From Salinarimonas ramus (GTDB lineage Bacteria; Pseudomonadota; Alphaproteobacteria; Rhizobiales; Beijerinckiaceae), in assembly GCF_014645695.1 (NCBI RefSeq), contig NZ_BMMF01000007.1:124001-188000 (forward strand): DNA of 64,000 bases, written 5' to 3'. A program made the translations under genes and the position numbers. This document shows, piece after piece, positions 26,171 to 35,002 of this stretch. The notes under the pieces were generated by a model. It saw only the letters and a list, made by a program, of their open reading frames with translations, did not search any database and was not told the origin of the DNA. How positions within the stretch are numbered: the stretch's first letter is position 1; every line of letters starts with the position of its first letter.

Positions 26171-27529
26171 ATGCCGCGTCCGACGCGCCTCTTCTCCCTC
26201 GCCGGGCTCATCGCCCTTCTCGTCGTGCTCGTCGGTGCCGTCGGCCCCACGGCGGCGAGCGCCCAGCCGGCCTCCCCCCCGGCCATCGGGCCCGGCGACA
26301 CGGTCCGGGTTCGGGTGCTCGAATGGCGCCCGGCCTCGGGCGAGGCGTATTCCTGGCAGGCGCTCGACGGCGACTACGTGGTGGGGCCGGACGGGCTGCT
26401 CTCGCTGCCGCTCGTGGGCGGCGTCGCCGTCGAGGGACGTACGCGCGCGCAGATCGGCGAGGAGATCGGGGCGCGGCTGAAGCAGCGCGCCGGCCTGCTC
26501 GAGGCGCCGAGCGCCGTCGTCGAGGTGGCCGAATGGCGGCCGGTCTACGTCGCGGGCGCCGTCGAGGCACCCGGCGCCTACGACTACCGCCCGCAGCTCA
26601 CCGTGCTCCAGGCCGTGAGCCTCGCCGGCGGCATGCGCCGCTCGGCCGATGCGCTCGACCGTTTCGAGCGCGACGCGATCTCCGGGCGCGGCCAGCTGCG
26701 GCTCGTCGCCCTCGAGCTCGACCAGCTCGCCGCCCGCCGGGCACGGCTCGAGGCGGAGCTCGAGGGCGAGGCGCAGATCGATTTCCCTGAAGGGCTCGCC
26801 GAGCGCCGGGAGGATCCCGCCGTCGCGCGTCTCCTGCGCGAGGAGGAGCTGATCTTCCGCTCGCGGCGCGAAGCGCTCGACGAGGAGGTCGCCGCCAACG
26901 AGCGCCTGCAGAGGCTCCTGCGCGAACAGGTGGAGCAGCTCGAGGAGCAGATCGCCCTCAAGGACAGCCAGCTGGCCTCCCTCCAGGAGGAGACCTCGCG
27001 GGTCGCGAGCCTGGTCGAGCGCGGCCTCGCCACGGCGACGCGCCTCGCCGACCTCGAGCGGCGCGTGGCCGATTACGAGGCGGATCGCGGCAACATCACG
27101 CGCTCGATCATCCAGGCGCAGGTCGACATCAACCAGGCGGAGCGCAACGTCATCGCGCTTCGCGCCAATCGCCGCCGCGAGATCGCCCGCGAGCTTCGCG
27201 AGGCGCAAGCCACCATCGAGGAGCTGCGCGAGCGCTTCGCCACCGCGAGCGCCCTCGTGCGCGAGGCGGAGGTGATCGCGCCGGCCAAGATGCTCGCCCG
27301 CGAGCGCCGCACGGCGTTCGAGCCGTCCTTCTCCATCGTCCGCAGCGTCGACGGTGCGCCCACCGAGATCGCCGCCGAGGAGACGACCCCCGTCCTCCCG
27401 GGCGACACGGTGCGCGCGCGCGTGCCGCTGCCCGACATCGACGCCGTCCTCGACGACGGCTTGGCGAGCGGCGGCCCGGCGGCGGCGCCGGCGCAGAACG
27501 GCGCGAGCATCGCCTCCACCACCCGCTGA
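26171..27529 (+). CDS. exoF: Polysaccharide export outer-membrane protein (ExoF-like)
   Basis: A 452-residue periplasmic/outer-membrane export protein. A signal peptide (about 1-31, ending AASA) is followed by a Poly_export domain (GPGDTVRVRVLEWRP, YVVGPDGLLSLPLVGGVAVEG), a SLBB domain (VYVAGAVEAPGAYDYRPQLTVLQAVSLAGGM), then a long coiled coil (about 175-360, heptad-like Leu/Glu/Arg) as in succinoglycan ExoF. It probably contacts ExoP across the periplasm and forms the export channel. First gene of the plus-strand run exoF-glycosyltransferase, 13 bp apart. Confidence 0.85.
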   Translation: MPRPTRLFSLAGLIALLVVLVGAVGPTAASAQPASPPAIGPGDTVRVRVLEWRPASGEAYSWQALDGDYVVGPDGLLSLPLVGGVAVEGRTRAQIGEEIGARLKQRAGLLEAPSAVVEVAEWRPVYVAGAVEAPGAYDYRPQLTVLQAVSLAGGMRRSADALDRFERDAISGRGQLRLVALELDQLAARRARLEAELEGEAQIDFPEGLAERREDPAVARLLREEELIFRSRREALDEEVAANERLQRLLREQVEQLEEQIALKDSQLASLQEETSRVASLVERGLATATRLADLERRVADYEADRGNITRSIIQAQVDINQAERNVIALRANRRREIARELREAQATIEELRERFATASALVREAEVIAPAKMLARERRTAFEPSFSIVRSVDGAPTEIAAEETTPVLPGDTVRARVPLPDIDAVLDDGLASGGPAAAPAQNGASIASTTR

Positions 27530-27542
27530 GGACGGATCATCC

Positions 27543-28505
27543 ATGCAAGACGTCGAGGTGAGCTATCTCGTCCCCGCCTTCCGCGCGGCGGAGACGATCG
27601 AGACGGCCGTGCGCTCCGCGCTGGCGCAGGAAAATATCGCGATCGAGGTCGTCGTCGCCGACGACGCGTCTAACGACGGCACCGCCGAGACCGTCGAGCG
27701 CCTCGCCGGCCGCGATCCCCGCATTCGCCTCGTGCGCCTGCCCGAGAACGGCGGCCCCTCCCCCGCCCGCAACGCCGCCATGGCGGCCGCCCGCGGACGC
27801 TTCCTCGCCGTGCTCGACGCCGACGACACGCTCGAGCCCGGCCGCACGCGCGCGCTCCTCGATCTCGCGACCCTCACCGGGGCGGACGTCGTCGCCGACG
27901 ACCTCGTGCGGCTCGACGCGTCCGGCGAGCCCGTCTCGCGCGCTCTGCCGGAGGGTCCCGCGCCCTATTCCTTCGTCGTGGATGCGCCGCGCTATCTCGA
28001 AGACAACGTGCCCATGGCCGGGCGCTTCGGCACGGGCTACCTCAAGCCGATGGTGCGCGCGGACTTCGTCGCCGCGCACGCGCTCGCCTACGATCCGGCC
28101 GTGCGGATCGGCGAGGACTTCCTGTTCTGGCTCGATGCGCTGCTGGCAGGCGGGCGCTACGTCGTCTCCTCGCAGGCCGGCTATCGCTATTGCGCGCGTC
28201 CCGGCTCGCTCTCCCACCGCATCGTCCCCGGGCGGCTGCGGGAGCTCGAGGACGGCCTCGACCGGGTCGTCGCGCGCCACGCCTCCGCCGAAGCCGATCC
28301 CACGATCGCCGTGGCGATGGCGGGCTATCGCGCGGGGCTCTCCCGGGCGCGGGCCTATCTCGACGCGGTGGAAACGGCGAAGGCCGGACGGCCGGTGGAC
28401 GGGATCGTGCGGCTCGGCCGCGCGCCGGCTCTGTGGCCCCTCGCCTGGCGCTACGGCGGCGAGGCGATCGGCGCCCGTATCGCGGGCCGCCGCCGTCGGG
28501 CCTGA
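27543..28505 (+). CDS. Glycosyltransferase family 2, ExoO-like (copy 1)
   Basis: A 320-residue GT2 enzyme. The GT-A fold shows VSYLVPAFRAAETI, VVVADDASNDGT, VLDADDTLEP (the DXD metal site, about residues 88-92) and a catalytic base region RIGEDFLFWLDALLAG. The segment GYLKPMVRADF before it is typical of ExoO-type succinoglycan glucosyltransferases. The protein is cytoplasmic, adding a sugar to the lipid-linked repeat unit. It is similar through its length to the glycosyltransferase at 31735, suggesting duplication. It converges with exoY; a 9-bp-stem hairpin lies between them. Confidence 0.82.
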   Translation: MQDVEVSYLVPAFRAAETIETAVRSALAQENIAIEVVVADDASNDGTAETVERLAGRDPRIRLVRLPENGGPSPARNAAMAAARGRFLAVLDADDTLEPGRTRALLDLATLTGADVVADDLVRLDASGEPVSRALPEGPAPYSFVVDAPRYLEDNVPMAGRFGTGYLKPMVRADFVAAHALAYDPAVRIGEDFLFWLDALLAGGRYVVSSQAGYRYCARPGSLSHRIVPGRLRELEDGLDRVVARHASAEADPTIAVAMAGYRAGLSRARAYLDAVETAKAGRPVDGIVRLGRAPALWPLAWRYGGEAIGARIAGRRRRA

Positions 28506-28552
28506 GCGGGCTCTCTCTTTCTCGAAGCGTCAGCCGAGGATCTTGAAAGAGA

Positions 28553-28575
28553 AAGCCGCCCTCTCGGGGCGGCTT
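28553..28575. terminator. Bidirectional terminator hairpin
   Basis: AAGCCGCCC (28553-28561) and GGGCGGCTT (28567-28575) form a perfect 9-bp stem with a 5-nt loop between convergent genes (glycosyltransferase ending 28505, exoY ending 28575). A flanking T-rich stretch (CTCTCTCTTTCTC, 28511-28523) serves minus-strand readthrough as A/U-rich sequence. Probable two-way terminator. Confidence 0.65.
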
Positions 28576-30014
28576 CAGTAGGCGTTGTCGTCCTTGAGCA
28601 CCACGAGGGCGGTGCGGACGATGATCCGCAGGTCGAGCCAGAGCGACCAATTGTCGATGTACCACAGATCGTGCGTCACGCGCGCCTGCATGTGGCCGAC
28701 CTCGGGCGTCGCACCGCGATGGCCGTTGACCTGCGCCCAGCCGGTGAGCCCGGGCTTCACGTGGTGACGATCGGCATAGGCCTCGATGAGGCCCGTATAA
28801 TACGCGTCGTGCGCCATGGCGTGGGGCCGCGGGCCGACGAGGGACATCTCGCCGCGCAGCACGTTCACGAGCTGCGGCAGCTCGTCGATGCTCGACGCCC
28901 GCAGGAAGCGCCCGAGCGCCGTCGTGCGATCGTCGTCGCGGGACGCCTGGCGCACCTCCGCGCCGTTCTCGGCGCAGCTCATGGAGCGGAACTTCAGGAT
29001 CTGGAACGTCCGACCCGAGAAGCCCCGCCGCGTCTGGCGGAAGAAGACGGGGCCGGGGGAATCGAGCTTCACGGCCGCGGCGACGGCCACGAGCAGCGGC
29101 GCGAGGAAGAACAGCATCGTCGCCGAGACCGCCACGTCGAGCGCCCGCTTCTGCAGGCGGTCGGCGAGGTCGAGGGGCGCACGCTGGATCTCGTAGCCGC
29201 AGGCGAAGCCCGCATCCACGCTCGCGCCGCGCAGGACCTCGGAGGCGTGGTCGTCCGGGAAGAGATAGACCGGGACCGGCAGCTTGCGCAGCTCGGAGCG
29301 CAGGCTGCGGAAGCGCGGAGCGTCGCTCCAGGGCGTGAACAGGTAGACGGCGTCGAGATCGCGGGCCGCGAGCGCCTCGCGGCAGGCCTCGACCAACCGA
29401 CGGTCCGGACCCTCGTGATAGGAGAGGGTCGCCGCCGGGTCGACGCCATTGCGGCGCAGGTTCGCGCGAAAGCGCTGCGCCGCCCGGTCGTCGCCGTCGT
29501 GGATCACGACGACGCGGCGGGTCGCGAGGCGCATGCCGCGCAGCTGGCTCTGATAGCCCGCGAGCGCCGCCTGACGGAGCGGCAGCATCGCGGCGATGCC
29601 GACGACGAAGGCGAGCGAGACCGTCCCGCGAGAGGCGTCGCTCGTCGCCTCGGTCAGGAAGGCGATCCAGCCGATCACGAAGAAGGCGGCGAGCCACGCC
29701 CGCAGGAAGCTCGCGGCGCTGTCGAAGCCGCGCTGCATGGTCGCCGCGGAATAGCCTCGCGTGAGCGCGATGCCCGCGACCGTCAAGAGCCCGAACTCGG
29801 CACCGAGCACGACGGCGTCGACCGGCTGCGTGCGGCCGCGGCTCAGGAGGTCGTGGAACATCACCTCCGCGCTGACGAAGGCGAGCATGGCGAGCAGGAC
29901 GTCGAGGCCCGCGAAGGCGATTCCGGCGAGGTAGTGCGGCAGGTAGGCGGGGGGCTCGGCGGCTCTCGCTCTGGCGGCGATAGCGACGGCGCGCCGGTTG
30001 ACCGATGTCGGCAT
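28575..30014 (-). CDS. exoY: Undecaprenyl-phosphate sugar phosphotransferase (priming enzyme)
   Basis: A 479-residue polyprenyl glycosylphosphotransferase. The N-terminal half has about four membrane helices and a CoA-binding-like cytoplasmic domain; the C-terminal catalytic domain carries KRALDVAVSATMLFFLAP, the SPGPVFFRQTRRG block, ILKFRSM, SIDELPQLVNVLRGEMSLVGPRPH and VKPGLTGWAQVNGHRG. It transfers sugar-1-phosphate to the lipid carrier to start each repeat unit. It has the long WcaJ/WbaP-like architecture rather than the short 226-residue Sinorhizobium ExoY, so the first sugar (glucose or galactose) is uncertain. ATG 30014 follows AGGAT. Confidence 0.87.
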   Translation of the reverse strand: MPTSVNRRAVAIAARARAAEPPAYLPHYLAGIAFAGLDVLLAMLAFVSAEVMFHDLLSRGRTQPVDAVVLGAEFGLLTVAGIALTRGYSAATMQRGFDSAASFLRAWLAAFFVIGWIAFLTEATSDASRGTVSLAFVVGIAAMLPLRQAALAGYQSQLRGMRLATRRVVVIHDGDDRAAQRFRANLRRNGVDPAATLSYHEGPDRRLVEACREALAARDLDAVYLFTPWSDAPRFRSLRSELRKLPVPVYLFPDDHASEVLRGASVDAGFACGYEIQRAPLDLADRLQKRALDVAVSATMLFFLAPLLVAVAAAVKLDSPGPVFFRQTRRGFSGRTFQILKFRSMSCAENGAEVRQASRDDDRTTALGRFLRASSIDELPQLVNVLRGEMSLVGPRPHAMAHDAYYTGLIEAYADRHHVKPGLTGWAQVNGHRGATPEVGHMQARVTHDLWYIDNWSLWLDLRIIVRTALVVLKDDNAY

Positions 30015-30195
30015 CGAGATCCTCGCGGGGAGAGGCGATCCGCTTTCGGAACGCCGTGAATGGAGTATGTCGGAGCCGCGGCCTCGTGACGCCTCATGGC
30101 ATCGGGCGCGTCGCTCCGGGGCGTGCGGCCGGTCGAACGCGACGAACGGGGACGTGTTCCCGCCACGACCCCCGGAAATGCTGCAATGCATGAAT

Positions 30196-30224
30196 TTGTC
30201 GGAACGGTTTAAAAAGGTTAACAT
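30196..30224 (+). promoter_or_regulatory. Sigma-70-like promoter
   Basis: TTGTCG (30196-30201) and TAACAT (30219-30224) are spaced 17 bp in a patch much richer in A/T than its surroundings. It reads towards the small membrane gene at 30267. Each hexamer matches 4 of 6 consensus bases. The 252-bp spacer must also hold the exoY promoter on the other strand, which I could not place. Confidence 0.45.
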
Positions 30225-30266
30225 GCTTTCGTTACGGTAGCGTGCCTAAGCTGGGGGAACGCCGAC

Positions 30267-30473
30267 GTGTTCGTGATCTTGATCGCAGCCGCGATCTCCG
30301 GGGTGATGGCCTTCGTGGTGGGGCTTGCGGGGTGGTCCCTCGCCACGGCGCTCGTGGCCGCGCCGGCGGCGGGGAGCCTCGCCGCTCTGGCTACGGGCCT
30401 TGCGCTCGCCTATCGCCGCCGGCGCCGTGGCGTCGACGAGCGCTCGGGCGCGCGCGGCTCCGTTCGGCGCTGA
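30267..30473 (+). CDS. Small membrane protein, possibly ExoX-like
   Basis: A 68-residue protein with two hydrophobic helices (about 2-20 and 24-48) and a basic tail (YRRRRRGVDER). It starts at GTG 30267 behind a plausible promoter and is divergent from exoY. In Sinorhizobium a small two-helix protein, ExoX, encoded beside exoY, lowers exopolysaccharide output by acting on ExoY. Size, topology and place fit that role, but sequence similarity is too weak to claim it. Its last 64 bp overlap the tail of the polymerase gene on the other strand. Confidence 0.45.
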   Translation: MFVILIAAAISGVMAFVVGLAGWSLATALVAAPAAGSLAALATGLALAYRRRRRGVDERSGARGSVRR

Positions 30474-31738
30474 CGCAACGTCGGCTCGGCCAGGCGCCGG
30501 GCGAGCGTCGCGTGGACGAGGGCGTAGAGGAAGAGGCCGAGCGAATATTCGACCGTGAAGTCCACCTCCAGCGCCGAGCGCAGGGCGAGGTAGGCGAAGG
30601 CGGCGACGATCCCCGCGTCGGCGGCCCGCAGCCTGTCTCTGGCGATGCCGCCCGCGAAGAGGCCGAGGACGCGCCCGAGCAGGATCGCGTGCGCGGCGAT
30701 GCCGAGAAGGCCCGTCCCCGCGAGGATGTCGAAGAAGGCGTTGTGGTGGTGCCAAGCGGCCGTGGGTGGCAGGTGGAAATATTCCAGCACCTCCACGGCC
30801 GGCGGATAGTAGGGCACGAAGAAGCCGCGATACCCCACCCCCAGCAGCGGCGCGCTGGTGAAGTTCTCCCAAGCGAGCTCCCAGAGCAGCGTGCGCCCCG
30901 TCAGCGTCGGATCGCGCCCCACCGCCACCATCCAGCGGGTGACGAGCTCGAACTCCGCGACGAGCCAGAGCCCCATCACGGCGGCGAGCGTCGCGCCCAT
31001 CACGATCGCCGGCGCCAGCACGGAGCGGTGGAAGACCCGCGTCGAGAGGAAGGCACCGGCGAGCGCCAAAGCCGCGCTCGCGCCGACGATGGCGCCGAGC
31101 GAGCGCCCCGCGAGCAGGAAGGCGAAGCCGAGCGCGACGGAGGCGAGCCCGTAGGCGCGCCCCATGGGCCCGCCGGCCGCGCATTGCCCGGCGCCGAGCA
31201 TCACCAGCGCGCCGACGACGAAGGAGTAGTTGTTCTTCGAGGAGAAGATCCCGACGAAGGCGATCTCTCCCGTATGCCCGACATAGTGATAGGCCGGAAA
31301 CGCGACGCTGAGCGCGAGGCCGGCCCAGATGGCGAGGCTCGCGATGCGCATGAGCGCGAGGAGCGGCAGCGACAGGGCCAGCGCGTAGAAGACGAGCGCG
31401 CTCACGGCGTATTGCGTGCCGTACCAGATCGTCTCGCGCGGGTGCAGCGACGTCGCCGCCGAGGCGAGGGCGACGAGGCAGGGCAGGAGGAAGATCGCCG
31501 TGTCGGCGGCATGCGTCGTGAGCCGATCGCGGGCGAGGAAGAGCACGCACATGCCCGCGCCCGCGAAGGCGAGGACGCCCAGACGCCCGAGGACCGGGAT
31601 CAGCACGGCGGCGCCGAGCACCACCATGCCCAGCAGCACGATCGCGTGCGTGCGCGACAGGACGAGCGCCGGCCCGCCTCGGCGCGGGGGCGCTTCGCCG
31701 GCGCTCCCCGTATGGAGCGCGCGTCCGGCCGCGCTCAT
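30410..31738 (-). CDS. exoQ: Exopolysaccharide polymerase (ExoQ/Wzy, O-antigen ligase family)
   Basis: A 442-residue polytopic membrane protein with about eleven helices and the Wzy_C/O-antigen-ligase region: a large periplasmic loop containing NFTSAPLLGVGYRGFFVPYYPP and HHHNAFFDILAGTGLLG. It would polymerise lipid-linked repeat units at the outer face of the inner membrane, with ExoP setting chain length. The ATG at 31738 overlaps the upstream glycosyltransferase stop as ATGA. The last 20 residues are Arg-rich and cytoplasmic. Confidence 0.84.
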   Translation of the reverse strand: MSAAGRALHTGSAGEAPPRRGGPALVLSRTHAIVLLGMVVLGAAVLIPVLGRLGVLAFAGAGMCVLFLARDRLTTHAADTAIFLLPCLVALASAATSLHPRETIWYGTQYAVSALVFYALALSLPLLALMRIASLAIWAGLALSVAFPAYHYVGHTGEIAFVGIFSSKNNYSFVVGALVMLGAGQCAAGGPMGRAYGLASVALGFAFLLAGRSLGAIVGASAALALAGAFLSTRVFHRSVLAPAIVMGATLAAVMGLWLVAEFELVTRWMVAVGRDPTLTGRTLLWELAWENFTSAPLLGVGYRGFFVPYYPPAVEVLEYFHLPPTAAWHHHNAFFDILAGTGLLGIAAHAILLGRVLGLFAGGIARDRLRAADAGIVAAFAYLALRSALEVDFTVEYSLGLFLYALVHATLARRLAEPTLRQRRTEPRAPERSSTPRRRRR

Positions 31739-32709
31739 CGTCCTGCTCCCGCGGGGGCGCCCGGCCGGCGCGGCATGCCGCGCTCGCGCAGATGCGCGAG
31801 GCATTGCCCGGCGACGTGGCGCAGCGTGTCCGCGTCGGCGCAGGCGGCGCGCACCGCGCCGCCGAGGGAGCCCGCCTTGTAGTCCTCGACGAAGCGTGCC
31901 CACGCGGCGCGCCGACGGGCGCCCGCATGGTGCAGGACGAGCGCCTCGCGCGTGCCGGGATCGCAATCCGCTGGCAACCGCGCGAGGGCGGCGGCATCGG
32001 CGTCGCGAAGGGCCTCGAGATCGACGGCGCGGTGGCGGGCCGTGAGCGACTGGGAATGCACGGCGTAACGGTAGAGCGGCGCGCTCACAATGCGCCAGCG
32101 CGCGCCCGCGAGGAGGCAGGCGAGCGCGAAGGTGTAGTCCTCCGCGAAGCGCATCGTCTCGGGATAGGCGAGCCCGTGCCGCTCGAGGAAGGCGCGCGAG
32201 ACGACGGGCTTGAGGAAGCCCGCCCCGCGGCGGGGCGCGCGCGGATCGGGAAGATCTGCCAGCGCGAAGGCGGCGGCGTCGAGGGTCGGCGGCAGCCCGC
32301 CCGGCCCGAACATCGGTCCGAGGTTCTCGCCGGTGTCGCCGTCGACGAGGAGGAGATCGTCGCAGACCATGTCCGCGCCGGTCTGCTCGGCATGGGCGAT
32401 GAGAGTCTCGAGGCGCGTCGGCTCGAAGGCGTCGTCCGCGTCGAGGATCGCGACGAAGCGCCCGCGTGCAGCCGCGATGCCCGCGTTGCGCGCCCGCGCC
32501 GGGCCGCCGTTCTGCGGCAGGTCGATGATCCTCAGGCGCGGATCGCCCTCCCCCCTCGCGCGAGCGACCTCGCGGGTGCGATCGCGCGAGGCGTCGTCGA
32601 CGACGATGACCTCGATCTCCCGCAGGCTCTGGCCGAGCGCGGAGGCGATCGCCGCGCCGATGCTCGACTCGGCGTCGTGCGCGGCGACGATGACGCTCGC
32701 GGCGATCAT
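31735..32709 (-). CDS. Glycosyltransferase family 2, ExoO-like (copy 2)
   Basis: A 324-residue GT2 protein with ASVIVAAHDAESSI, VIVVDDASRDRT, ILDADDAFEP (DXD) and FAEDYTFALACLLAGA as the acidic catalytic region, plus the GFLKPVVSRAFLERHGL block shared with the copy at 27543. Residues after about 240 form a helical tail. It sits between the membrane glycosyltransferase and the polymerase, with ATGA overlaps on both sides, so all three are one operon. It adds one sugar of the repeat unit; which one is unknown. Confidence 0.82.
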   Translation of the reverse strand: MIAASVIVAAHDAESSIGAAIASALGQSLREIEVIVVDDASRDRTREVARARGEGDPRLRIIDLPQNGGPARARNAGIAAARGRFVAILDADDAFEPTRLETLIAHAEQTGADMVCDDLLLVDGDTGENLGPMFGPGGLPPTLDAAAFALADLPDPRAPRRGAGFLKPVVSRAFLERHGLAYPETMRFAEDYTFALACLLAGARWRIVSAPLYRYAVHSQSLTARHRAVDLEALRDADAAALARLPADCDPGTREALVLHHAGARRRAAWARFVEDYKAGSLGGAVRAACADADTLRHVAGQCLAHLRERGMPRRPGAPAGAGR

Positions 32710-33881
32710 GCCCGCTGCTCCGGCGCCATACGCTCGTGCGCGAGATCGGCGGCGCTGCGCGAGCCCTGCCAGGAGACGAAGCGGCGTCCGGCGACGGCCC
32801 GCGCGACGCCCCATCCCGAGGCCGCGAGGAAGGCGACCAGCACGACGATGCGGCGCGCCCGCACGTCCGCCGCGGCGGCGAGCGCCACGAGGGCGAGCCC
32901 GAAGAGAGACAGCGCGACGAAGGCCTGCGCGCCCACGAGCCGCCACAGGATCACGGCGCACAGCAGGCCGAGGAGCGCGAGCTGGAACGGCAGCAGCCAG
33001 CGCAGGTACTTGTGGAACAGGTAGAGCGCCTTCACCCGCGCGGGCAGCACGTGCAGGCGCTCGCGGTAGTGCAGGTGGGCGCAGAAGGAGTTGCAGGCGA
33101 CGCGGACCTTGCGCGAGAGCTCCGAGCGCAGGCTCGTGCGCCCCACCTCGCAGGCGGCGAGCGCGGGCTCGAGCACGATGCGCCGGCCGGCGAGCAGCAC
33201 GTCGTAGGCCATCGCCTGGTCGTCGGCCATGCCGGGCACGAGCGGGCGGATGCAGGCCGTGCGCACGACGCAGGCGCTGCCGTCGAGATGGACCATGGAG
33301 GCGAGGCGCGTCTCGAGCGCCGAGGTCTCGAGGTCCGAGCGCGAATAGCCGCCGAGCGCGCCGGCGAGCTCGCGGTCGTCCTGCCGGTTCTCGACGACGA
33401 GCTGCACCGCGCCGACCTGCGAATCGGCGAAGCGCGCCACCGCCTCGCGGGCGCGCTCGGGCGAGAGGAAGACGTTGACGTCGCTGAGCACCGCCACGTC
33501 CGCCGCGGCCCGCGCCAGGAGGCGATTGAGCCCCTCGATCTTGCCGATGCGCTCGCGCGAGGCGACGATCTCGACGCCGTCGGCGTCGCCCATCTGGCGT
33601 GCGACGTCTGCGGCGTCGCCCCCGTCGACGAACAGGATCGCGCGGCTTCCCGGCACGGCGGCGCGGCAGGCGGCGAGGTTCACGATCTTGCCGGGGATGT
33701 GCGCCTCGTCGGCGCGGGTGCAGGTGAGGAAGGCGACGCTGGCGACGTCGCTCGCCGCCTCGTCCTGGACCGGCACATCCGCATCGGGCATCCGGCGCGC
33801 GATGCGGCGCAGCGCCAGCCGATAGAGCGAGATCGTGGCCGCCGCGACGAGGGCGACGAGAAGAGCGGTCGTTTCGAGCAT
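32706..33881 (-). CDS. Membrane-anchored glycosyltransferase family 2
   Basis: A 391-residue enzyme with an N-terminal membrane helix (about 2-24), a cytoplasmic GT2 catalytic domain and two to three C-terminal helices (about 285-375). Catalytic features are ILFVDGGDAAD, KIEGLNRLLARAAADVAVLSDVNVF (DXN in place of DXD), the acidic GMADDQAMAYDVLLAG and RKVRVACNSF, close to the R-x-R of processive-type enzymes. It is probably a repeat-unit transferase similar to ExoA-like proteins. Start MLETTALLVALV at 33881. First gene of the exoA-like/exoO-like/exoQ operon. Confidence 0.78.
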   Translation of the reverse strand: MLETTALLVALVAAATISLYRLALRRIARRMPDADVPVQDEAASDVASVAFLTCTRADEAHIPGKIVNLAACRAAVPGSRAILFVDGGDAADVARQMGDADGVEIVASRERIGKIEGLNRLLARAAADVAVLSDVNVFLSPERAREAVARFADSQVGAVQLVVENRQDDRELAGALGGYSRSDLETSALETRLASMVHLDGSACVVRTACIRPLVPGMADDQAMAYDVLLAGRRIVLEPALAACEVGRTSLRSELSRKVRVACNSFCAHLHYRERLHVLPARVKALYLFHKYLRWLLPFQLALLGLLCAVILWRLVGAQAFVALSLFGLALVALAAAADVRARRIVVLVAFLAASGWGVARAVAGRRFVSWQGSRSAADLAHERMAPEQRA

Positions 33882-33901
33882 GAAAGGTCCAAGGGCGGGC
33901 C

Positions 33902-33953
33902 GGCAAGGGCGACCGGCGAGGGCGACTGGCAAAGGCGACTGGCAAAGGCGAGC
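33902..33953. repeat. Four tandem 13-bp repeats upstream of exo genes
   Basis: Four head-to-tail copies of GGCRARGGCGAVY run from 33902 to 33953 (GGCAAGGGCGACC, GGCGAGGGCGACT, GGCAAAGGCGACT, GGCAAAGGCGAGC). They lie 21 bp upstream of the membrane glycosyltransferase start and about 200 bp from the GH16 gene on the other strand, so they sit in the shared control region. They may be a regulator binding array or a slippage-prone tract. Confidence 0.6.
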
Positions 33954-34156
33954 CGGGTGGCGAGCGATCCGCACCCGAACGCGAAAGCCCGGACTTGGTT
34001 CGCACGCGCCTCGGCGCCTTTTCCCGCCACGCTTCGCGACGGGTCGCACCGGCCGCGGGATCGATTCCGCGCCGCACGCGTTCGCCCGCGGAAATCAGGC
34101 CTCCCCCACCGCGCCTCGCCTCCGAACCCGCGCCTCGCCTCAGGAGAGACATCCGC

Positions 34157-35002
34157 ATGCGAAGCCCCGTCCTGCGCGCCGCCTCCCTCGCGGCCGCGCT
34201 CGTTCTCCCCGCCCTCCCCGCGACCGCGCAGGATTCCGAGGAGCGGACCGCGCCCGAGACGGCCATGCCCGAGACCGACATGCTCGAGACCGGCGGCTCC
34301 TTCCTCGACACGTTCGAGGCCGAGCAGCTCGACCGCGAGCGCTGGTACGTCGCCGAGGGCTGGGTCAACACGCCCGACCACGATTGCACCTGGAGCGCGA
34401 CCGCGTTGAGCAAGCCGGGCGACCGGTTGATCTTCGAGATCGAGCGCGAGCCCACCGCCGAGCGCGACTTCGTCTGCGCCGAGGTGCAGTCGACCGAGGT
34501 CTACGGCCACGGCACCTACGAGGTGCGCATGCGCGCCTCGGACGCGCCGGGCACGCTCGCGGCGTTCTTCACCTATACGGGGCCCTATTTCGGCGACCCC
34601 CACGACGAGATCGACATCGAGCTGCCGGGTGCCCGACCCGAGAGCGTCGAGCTCAACACCTGGGTCGACGGCGACGATTTCGGTGGCCCCGACGAGATCA
34701 CGCCCGGCTTCGACGCGTCGCGCGACTTCCACGACTACGCCTTCGAGTGGACGCCCGACGCGATCCGCTTCTTCGTCGACGGCGAGCAGGTGGGCGAGGT
34801 GACCGACCCGGCGCAGATCCCCACGAGCCCGGGCAAGATCTTCCTCACGCTCTACAGCGGGCGCGGCGCCTACGAGCCCTGGCTCGGCCGCTTCCGCGAG
34901 AGCGAGAGCGTGCCGACGATGGCGGTCGAGCGCGTCGCCTACACGGCGCCGGGCGAGCCCTGCCAGTTCCCGGAATCGATCGTCTGCGAGGGCGGGCGAT
35001 GA
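34157..35002 (+). CDS. exoK: Secreted GH16 endo-glucanase (ExoK-like)
   Basis: A 281-residue glycoside hydrolase family 16 protein. A signal peptide (residues 1-24, ending PATAQ) leads to a jelly-roll domain with the active-site block DEIDIELPG, giving the E-I-D-I-E nucleophile/acid pair (about residues 152-156). Related ExoK enzymes cut nascent succinoglycan into shorter chains outside the cell. It begins the plus-strand run GH16-exoM-glycosyltransferase, each overlapping by ATGA. An acidic linker (EERTAPETAMPETD) follows the signal. Confidence 0.86.
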   Translation: MRSPVLRAASLAAALVLPALPATAQDSEERTAPETAMPETDMLETGGSFLDTFEAEQLDRERWYVAEGWVNTPDHDCTWSATALSKPGDRLIFEIEREPTAERDFVCAEVQSTEVYGHGTYEVRMRASDAPGTLAAFFTYTGPYFGDPHDEIDIELPGARPESVELNTWVDGDDFGGPDEITPGFDASRDFHDYAFEWTPDAIRFFVDGEQVGEVTDPAQIPTSPGKIFLTLYSGRGAYEPWLGRFRESESVPTMAVERVAYTAPGEPCQFPESIVCEGGR

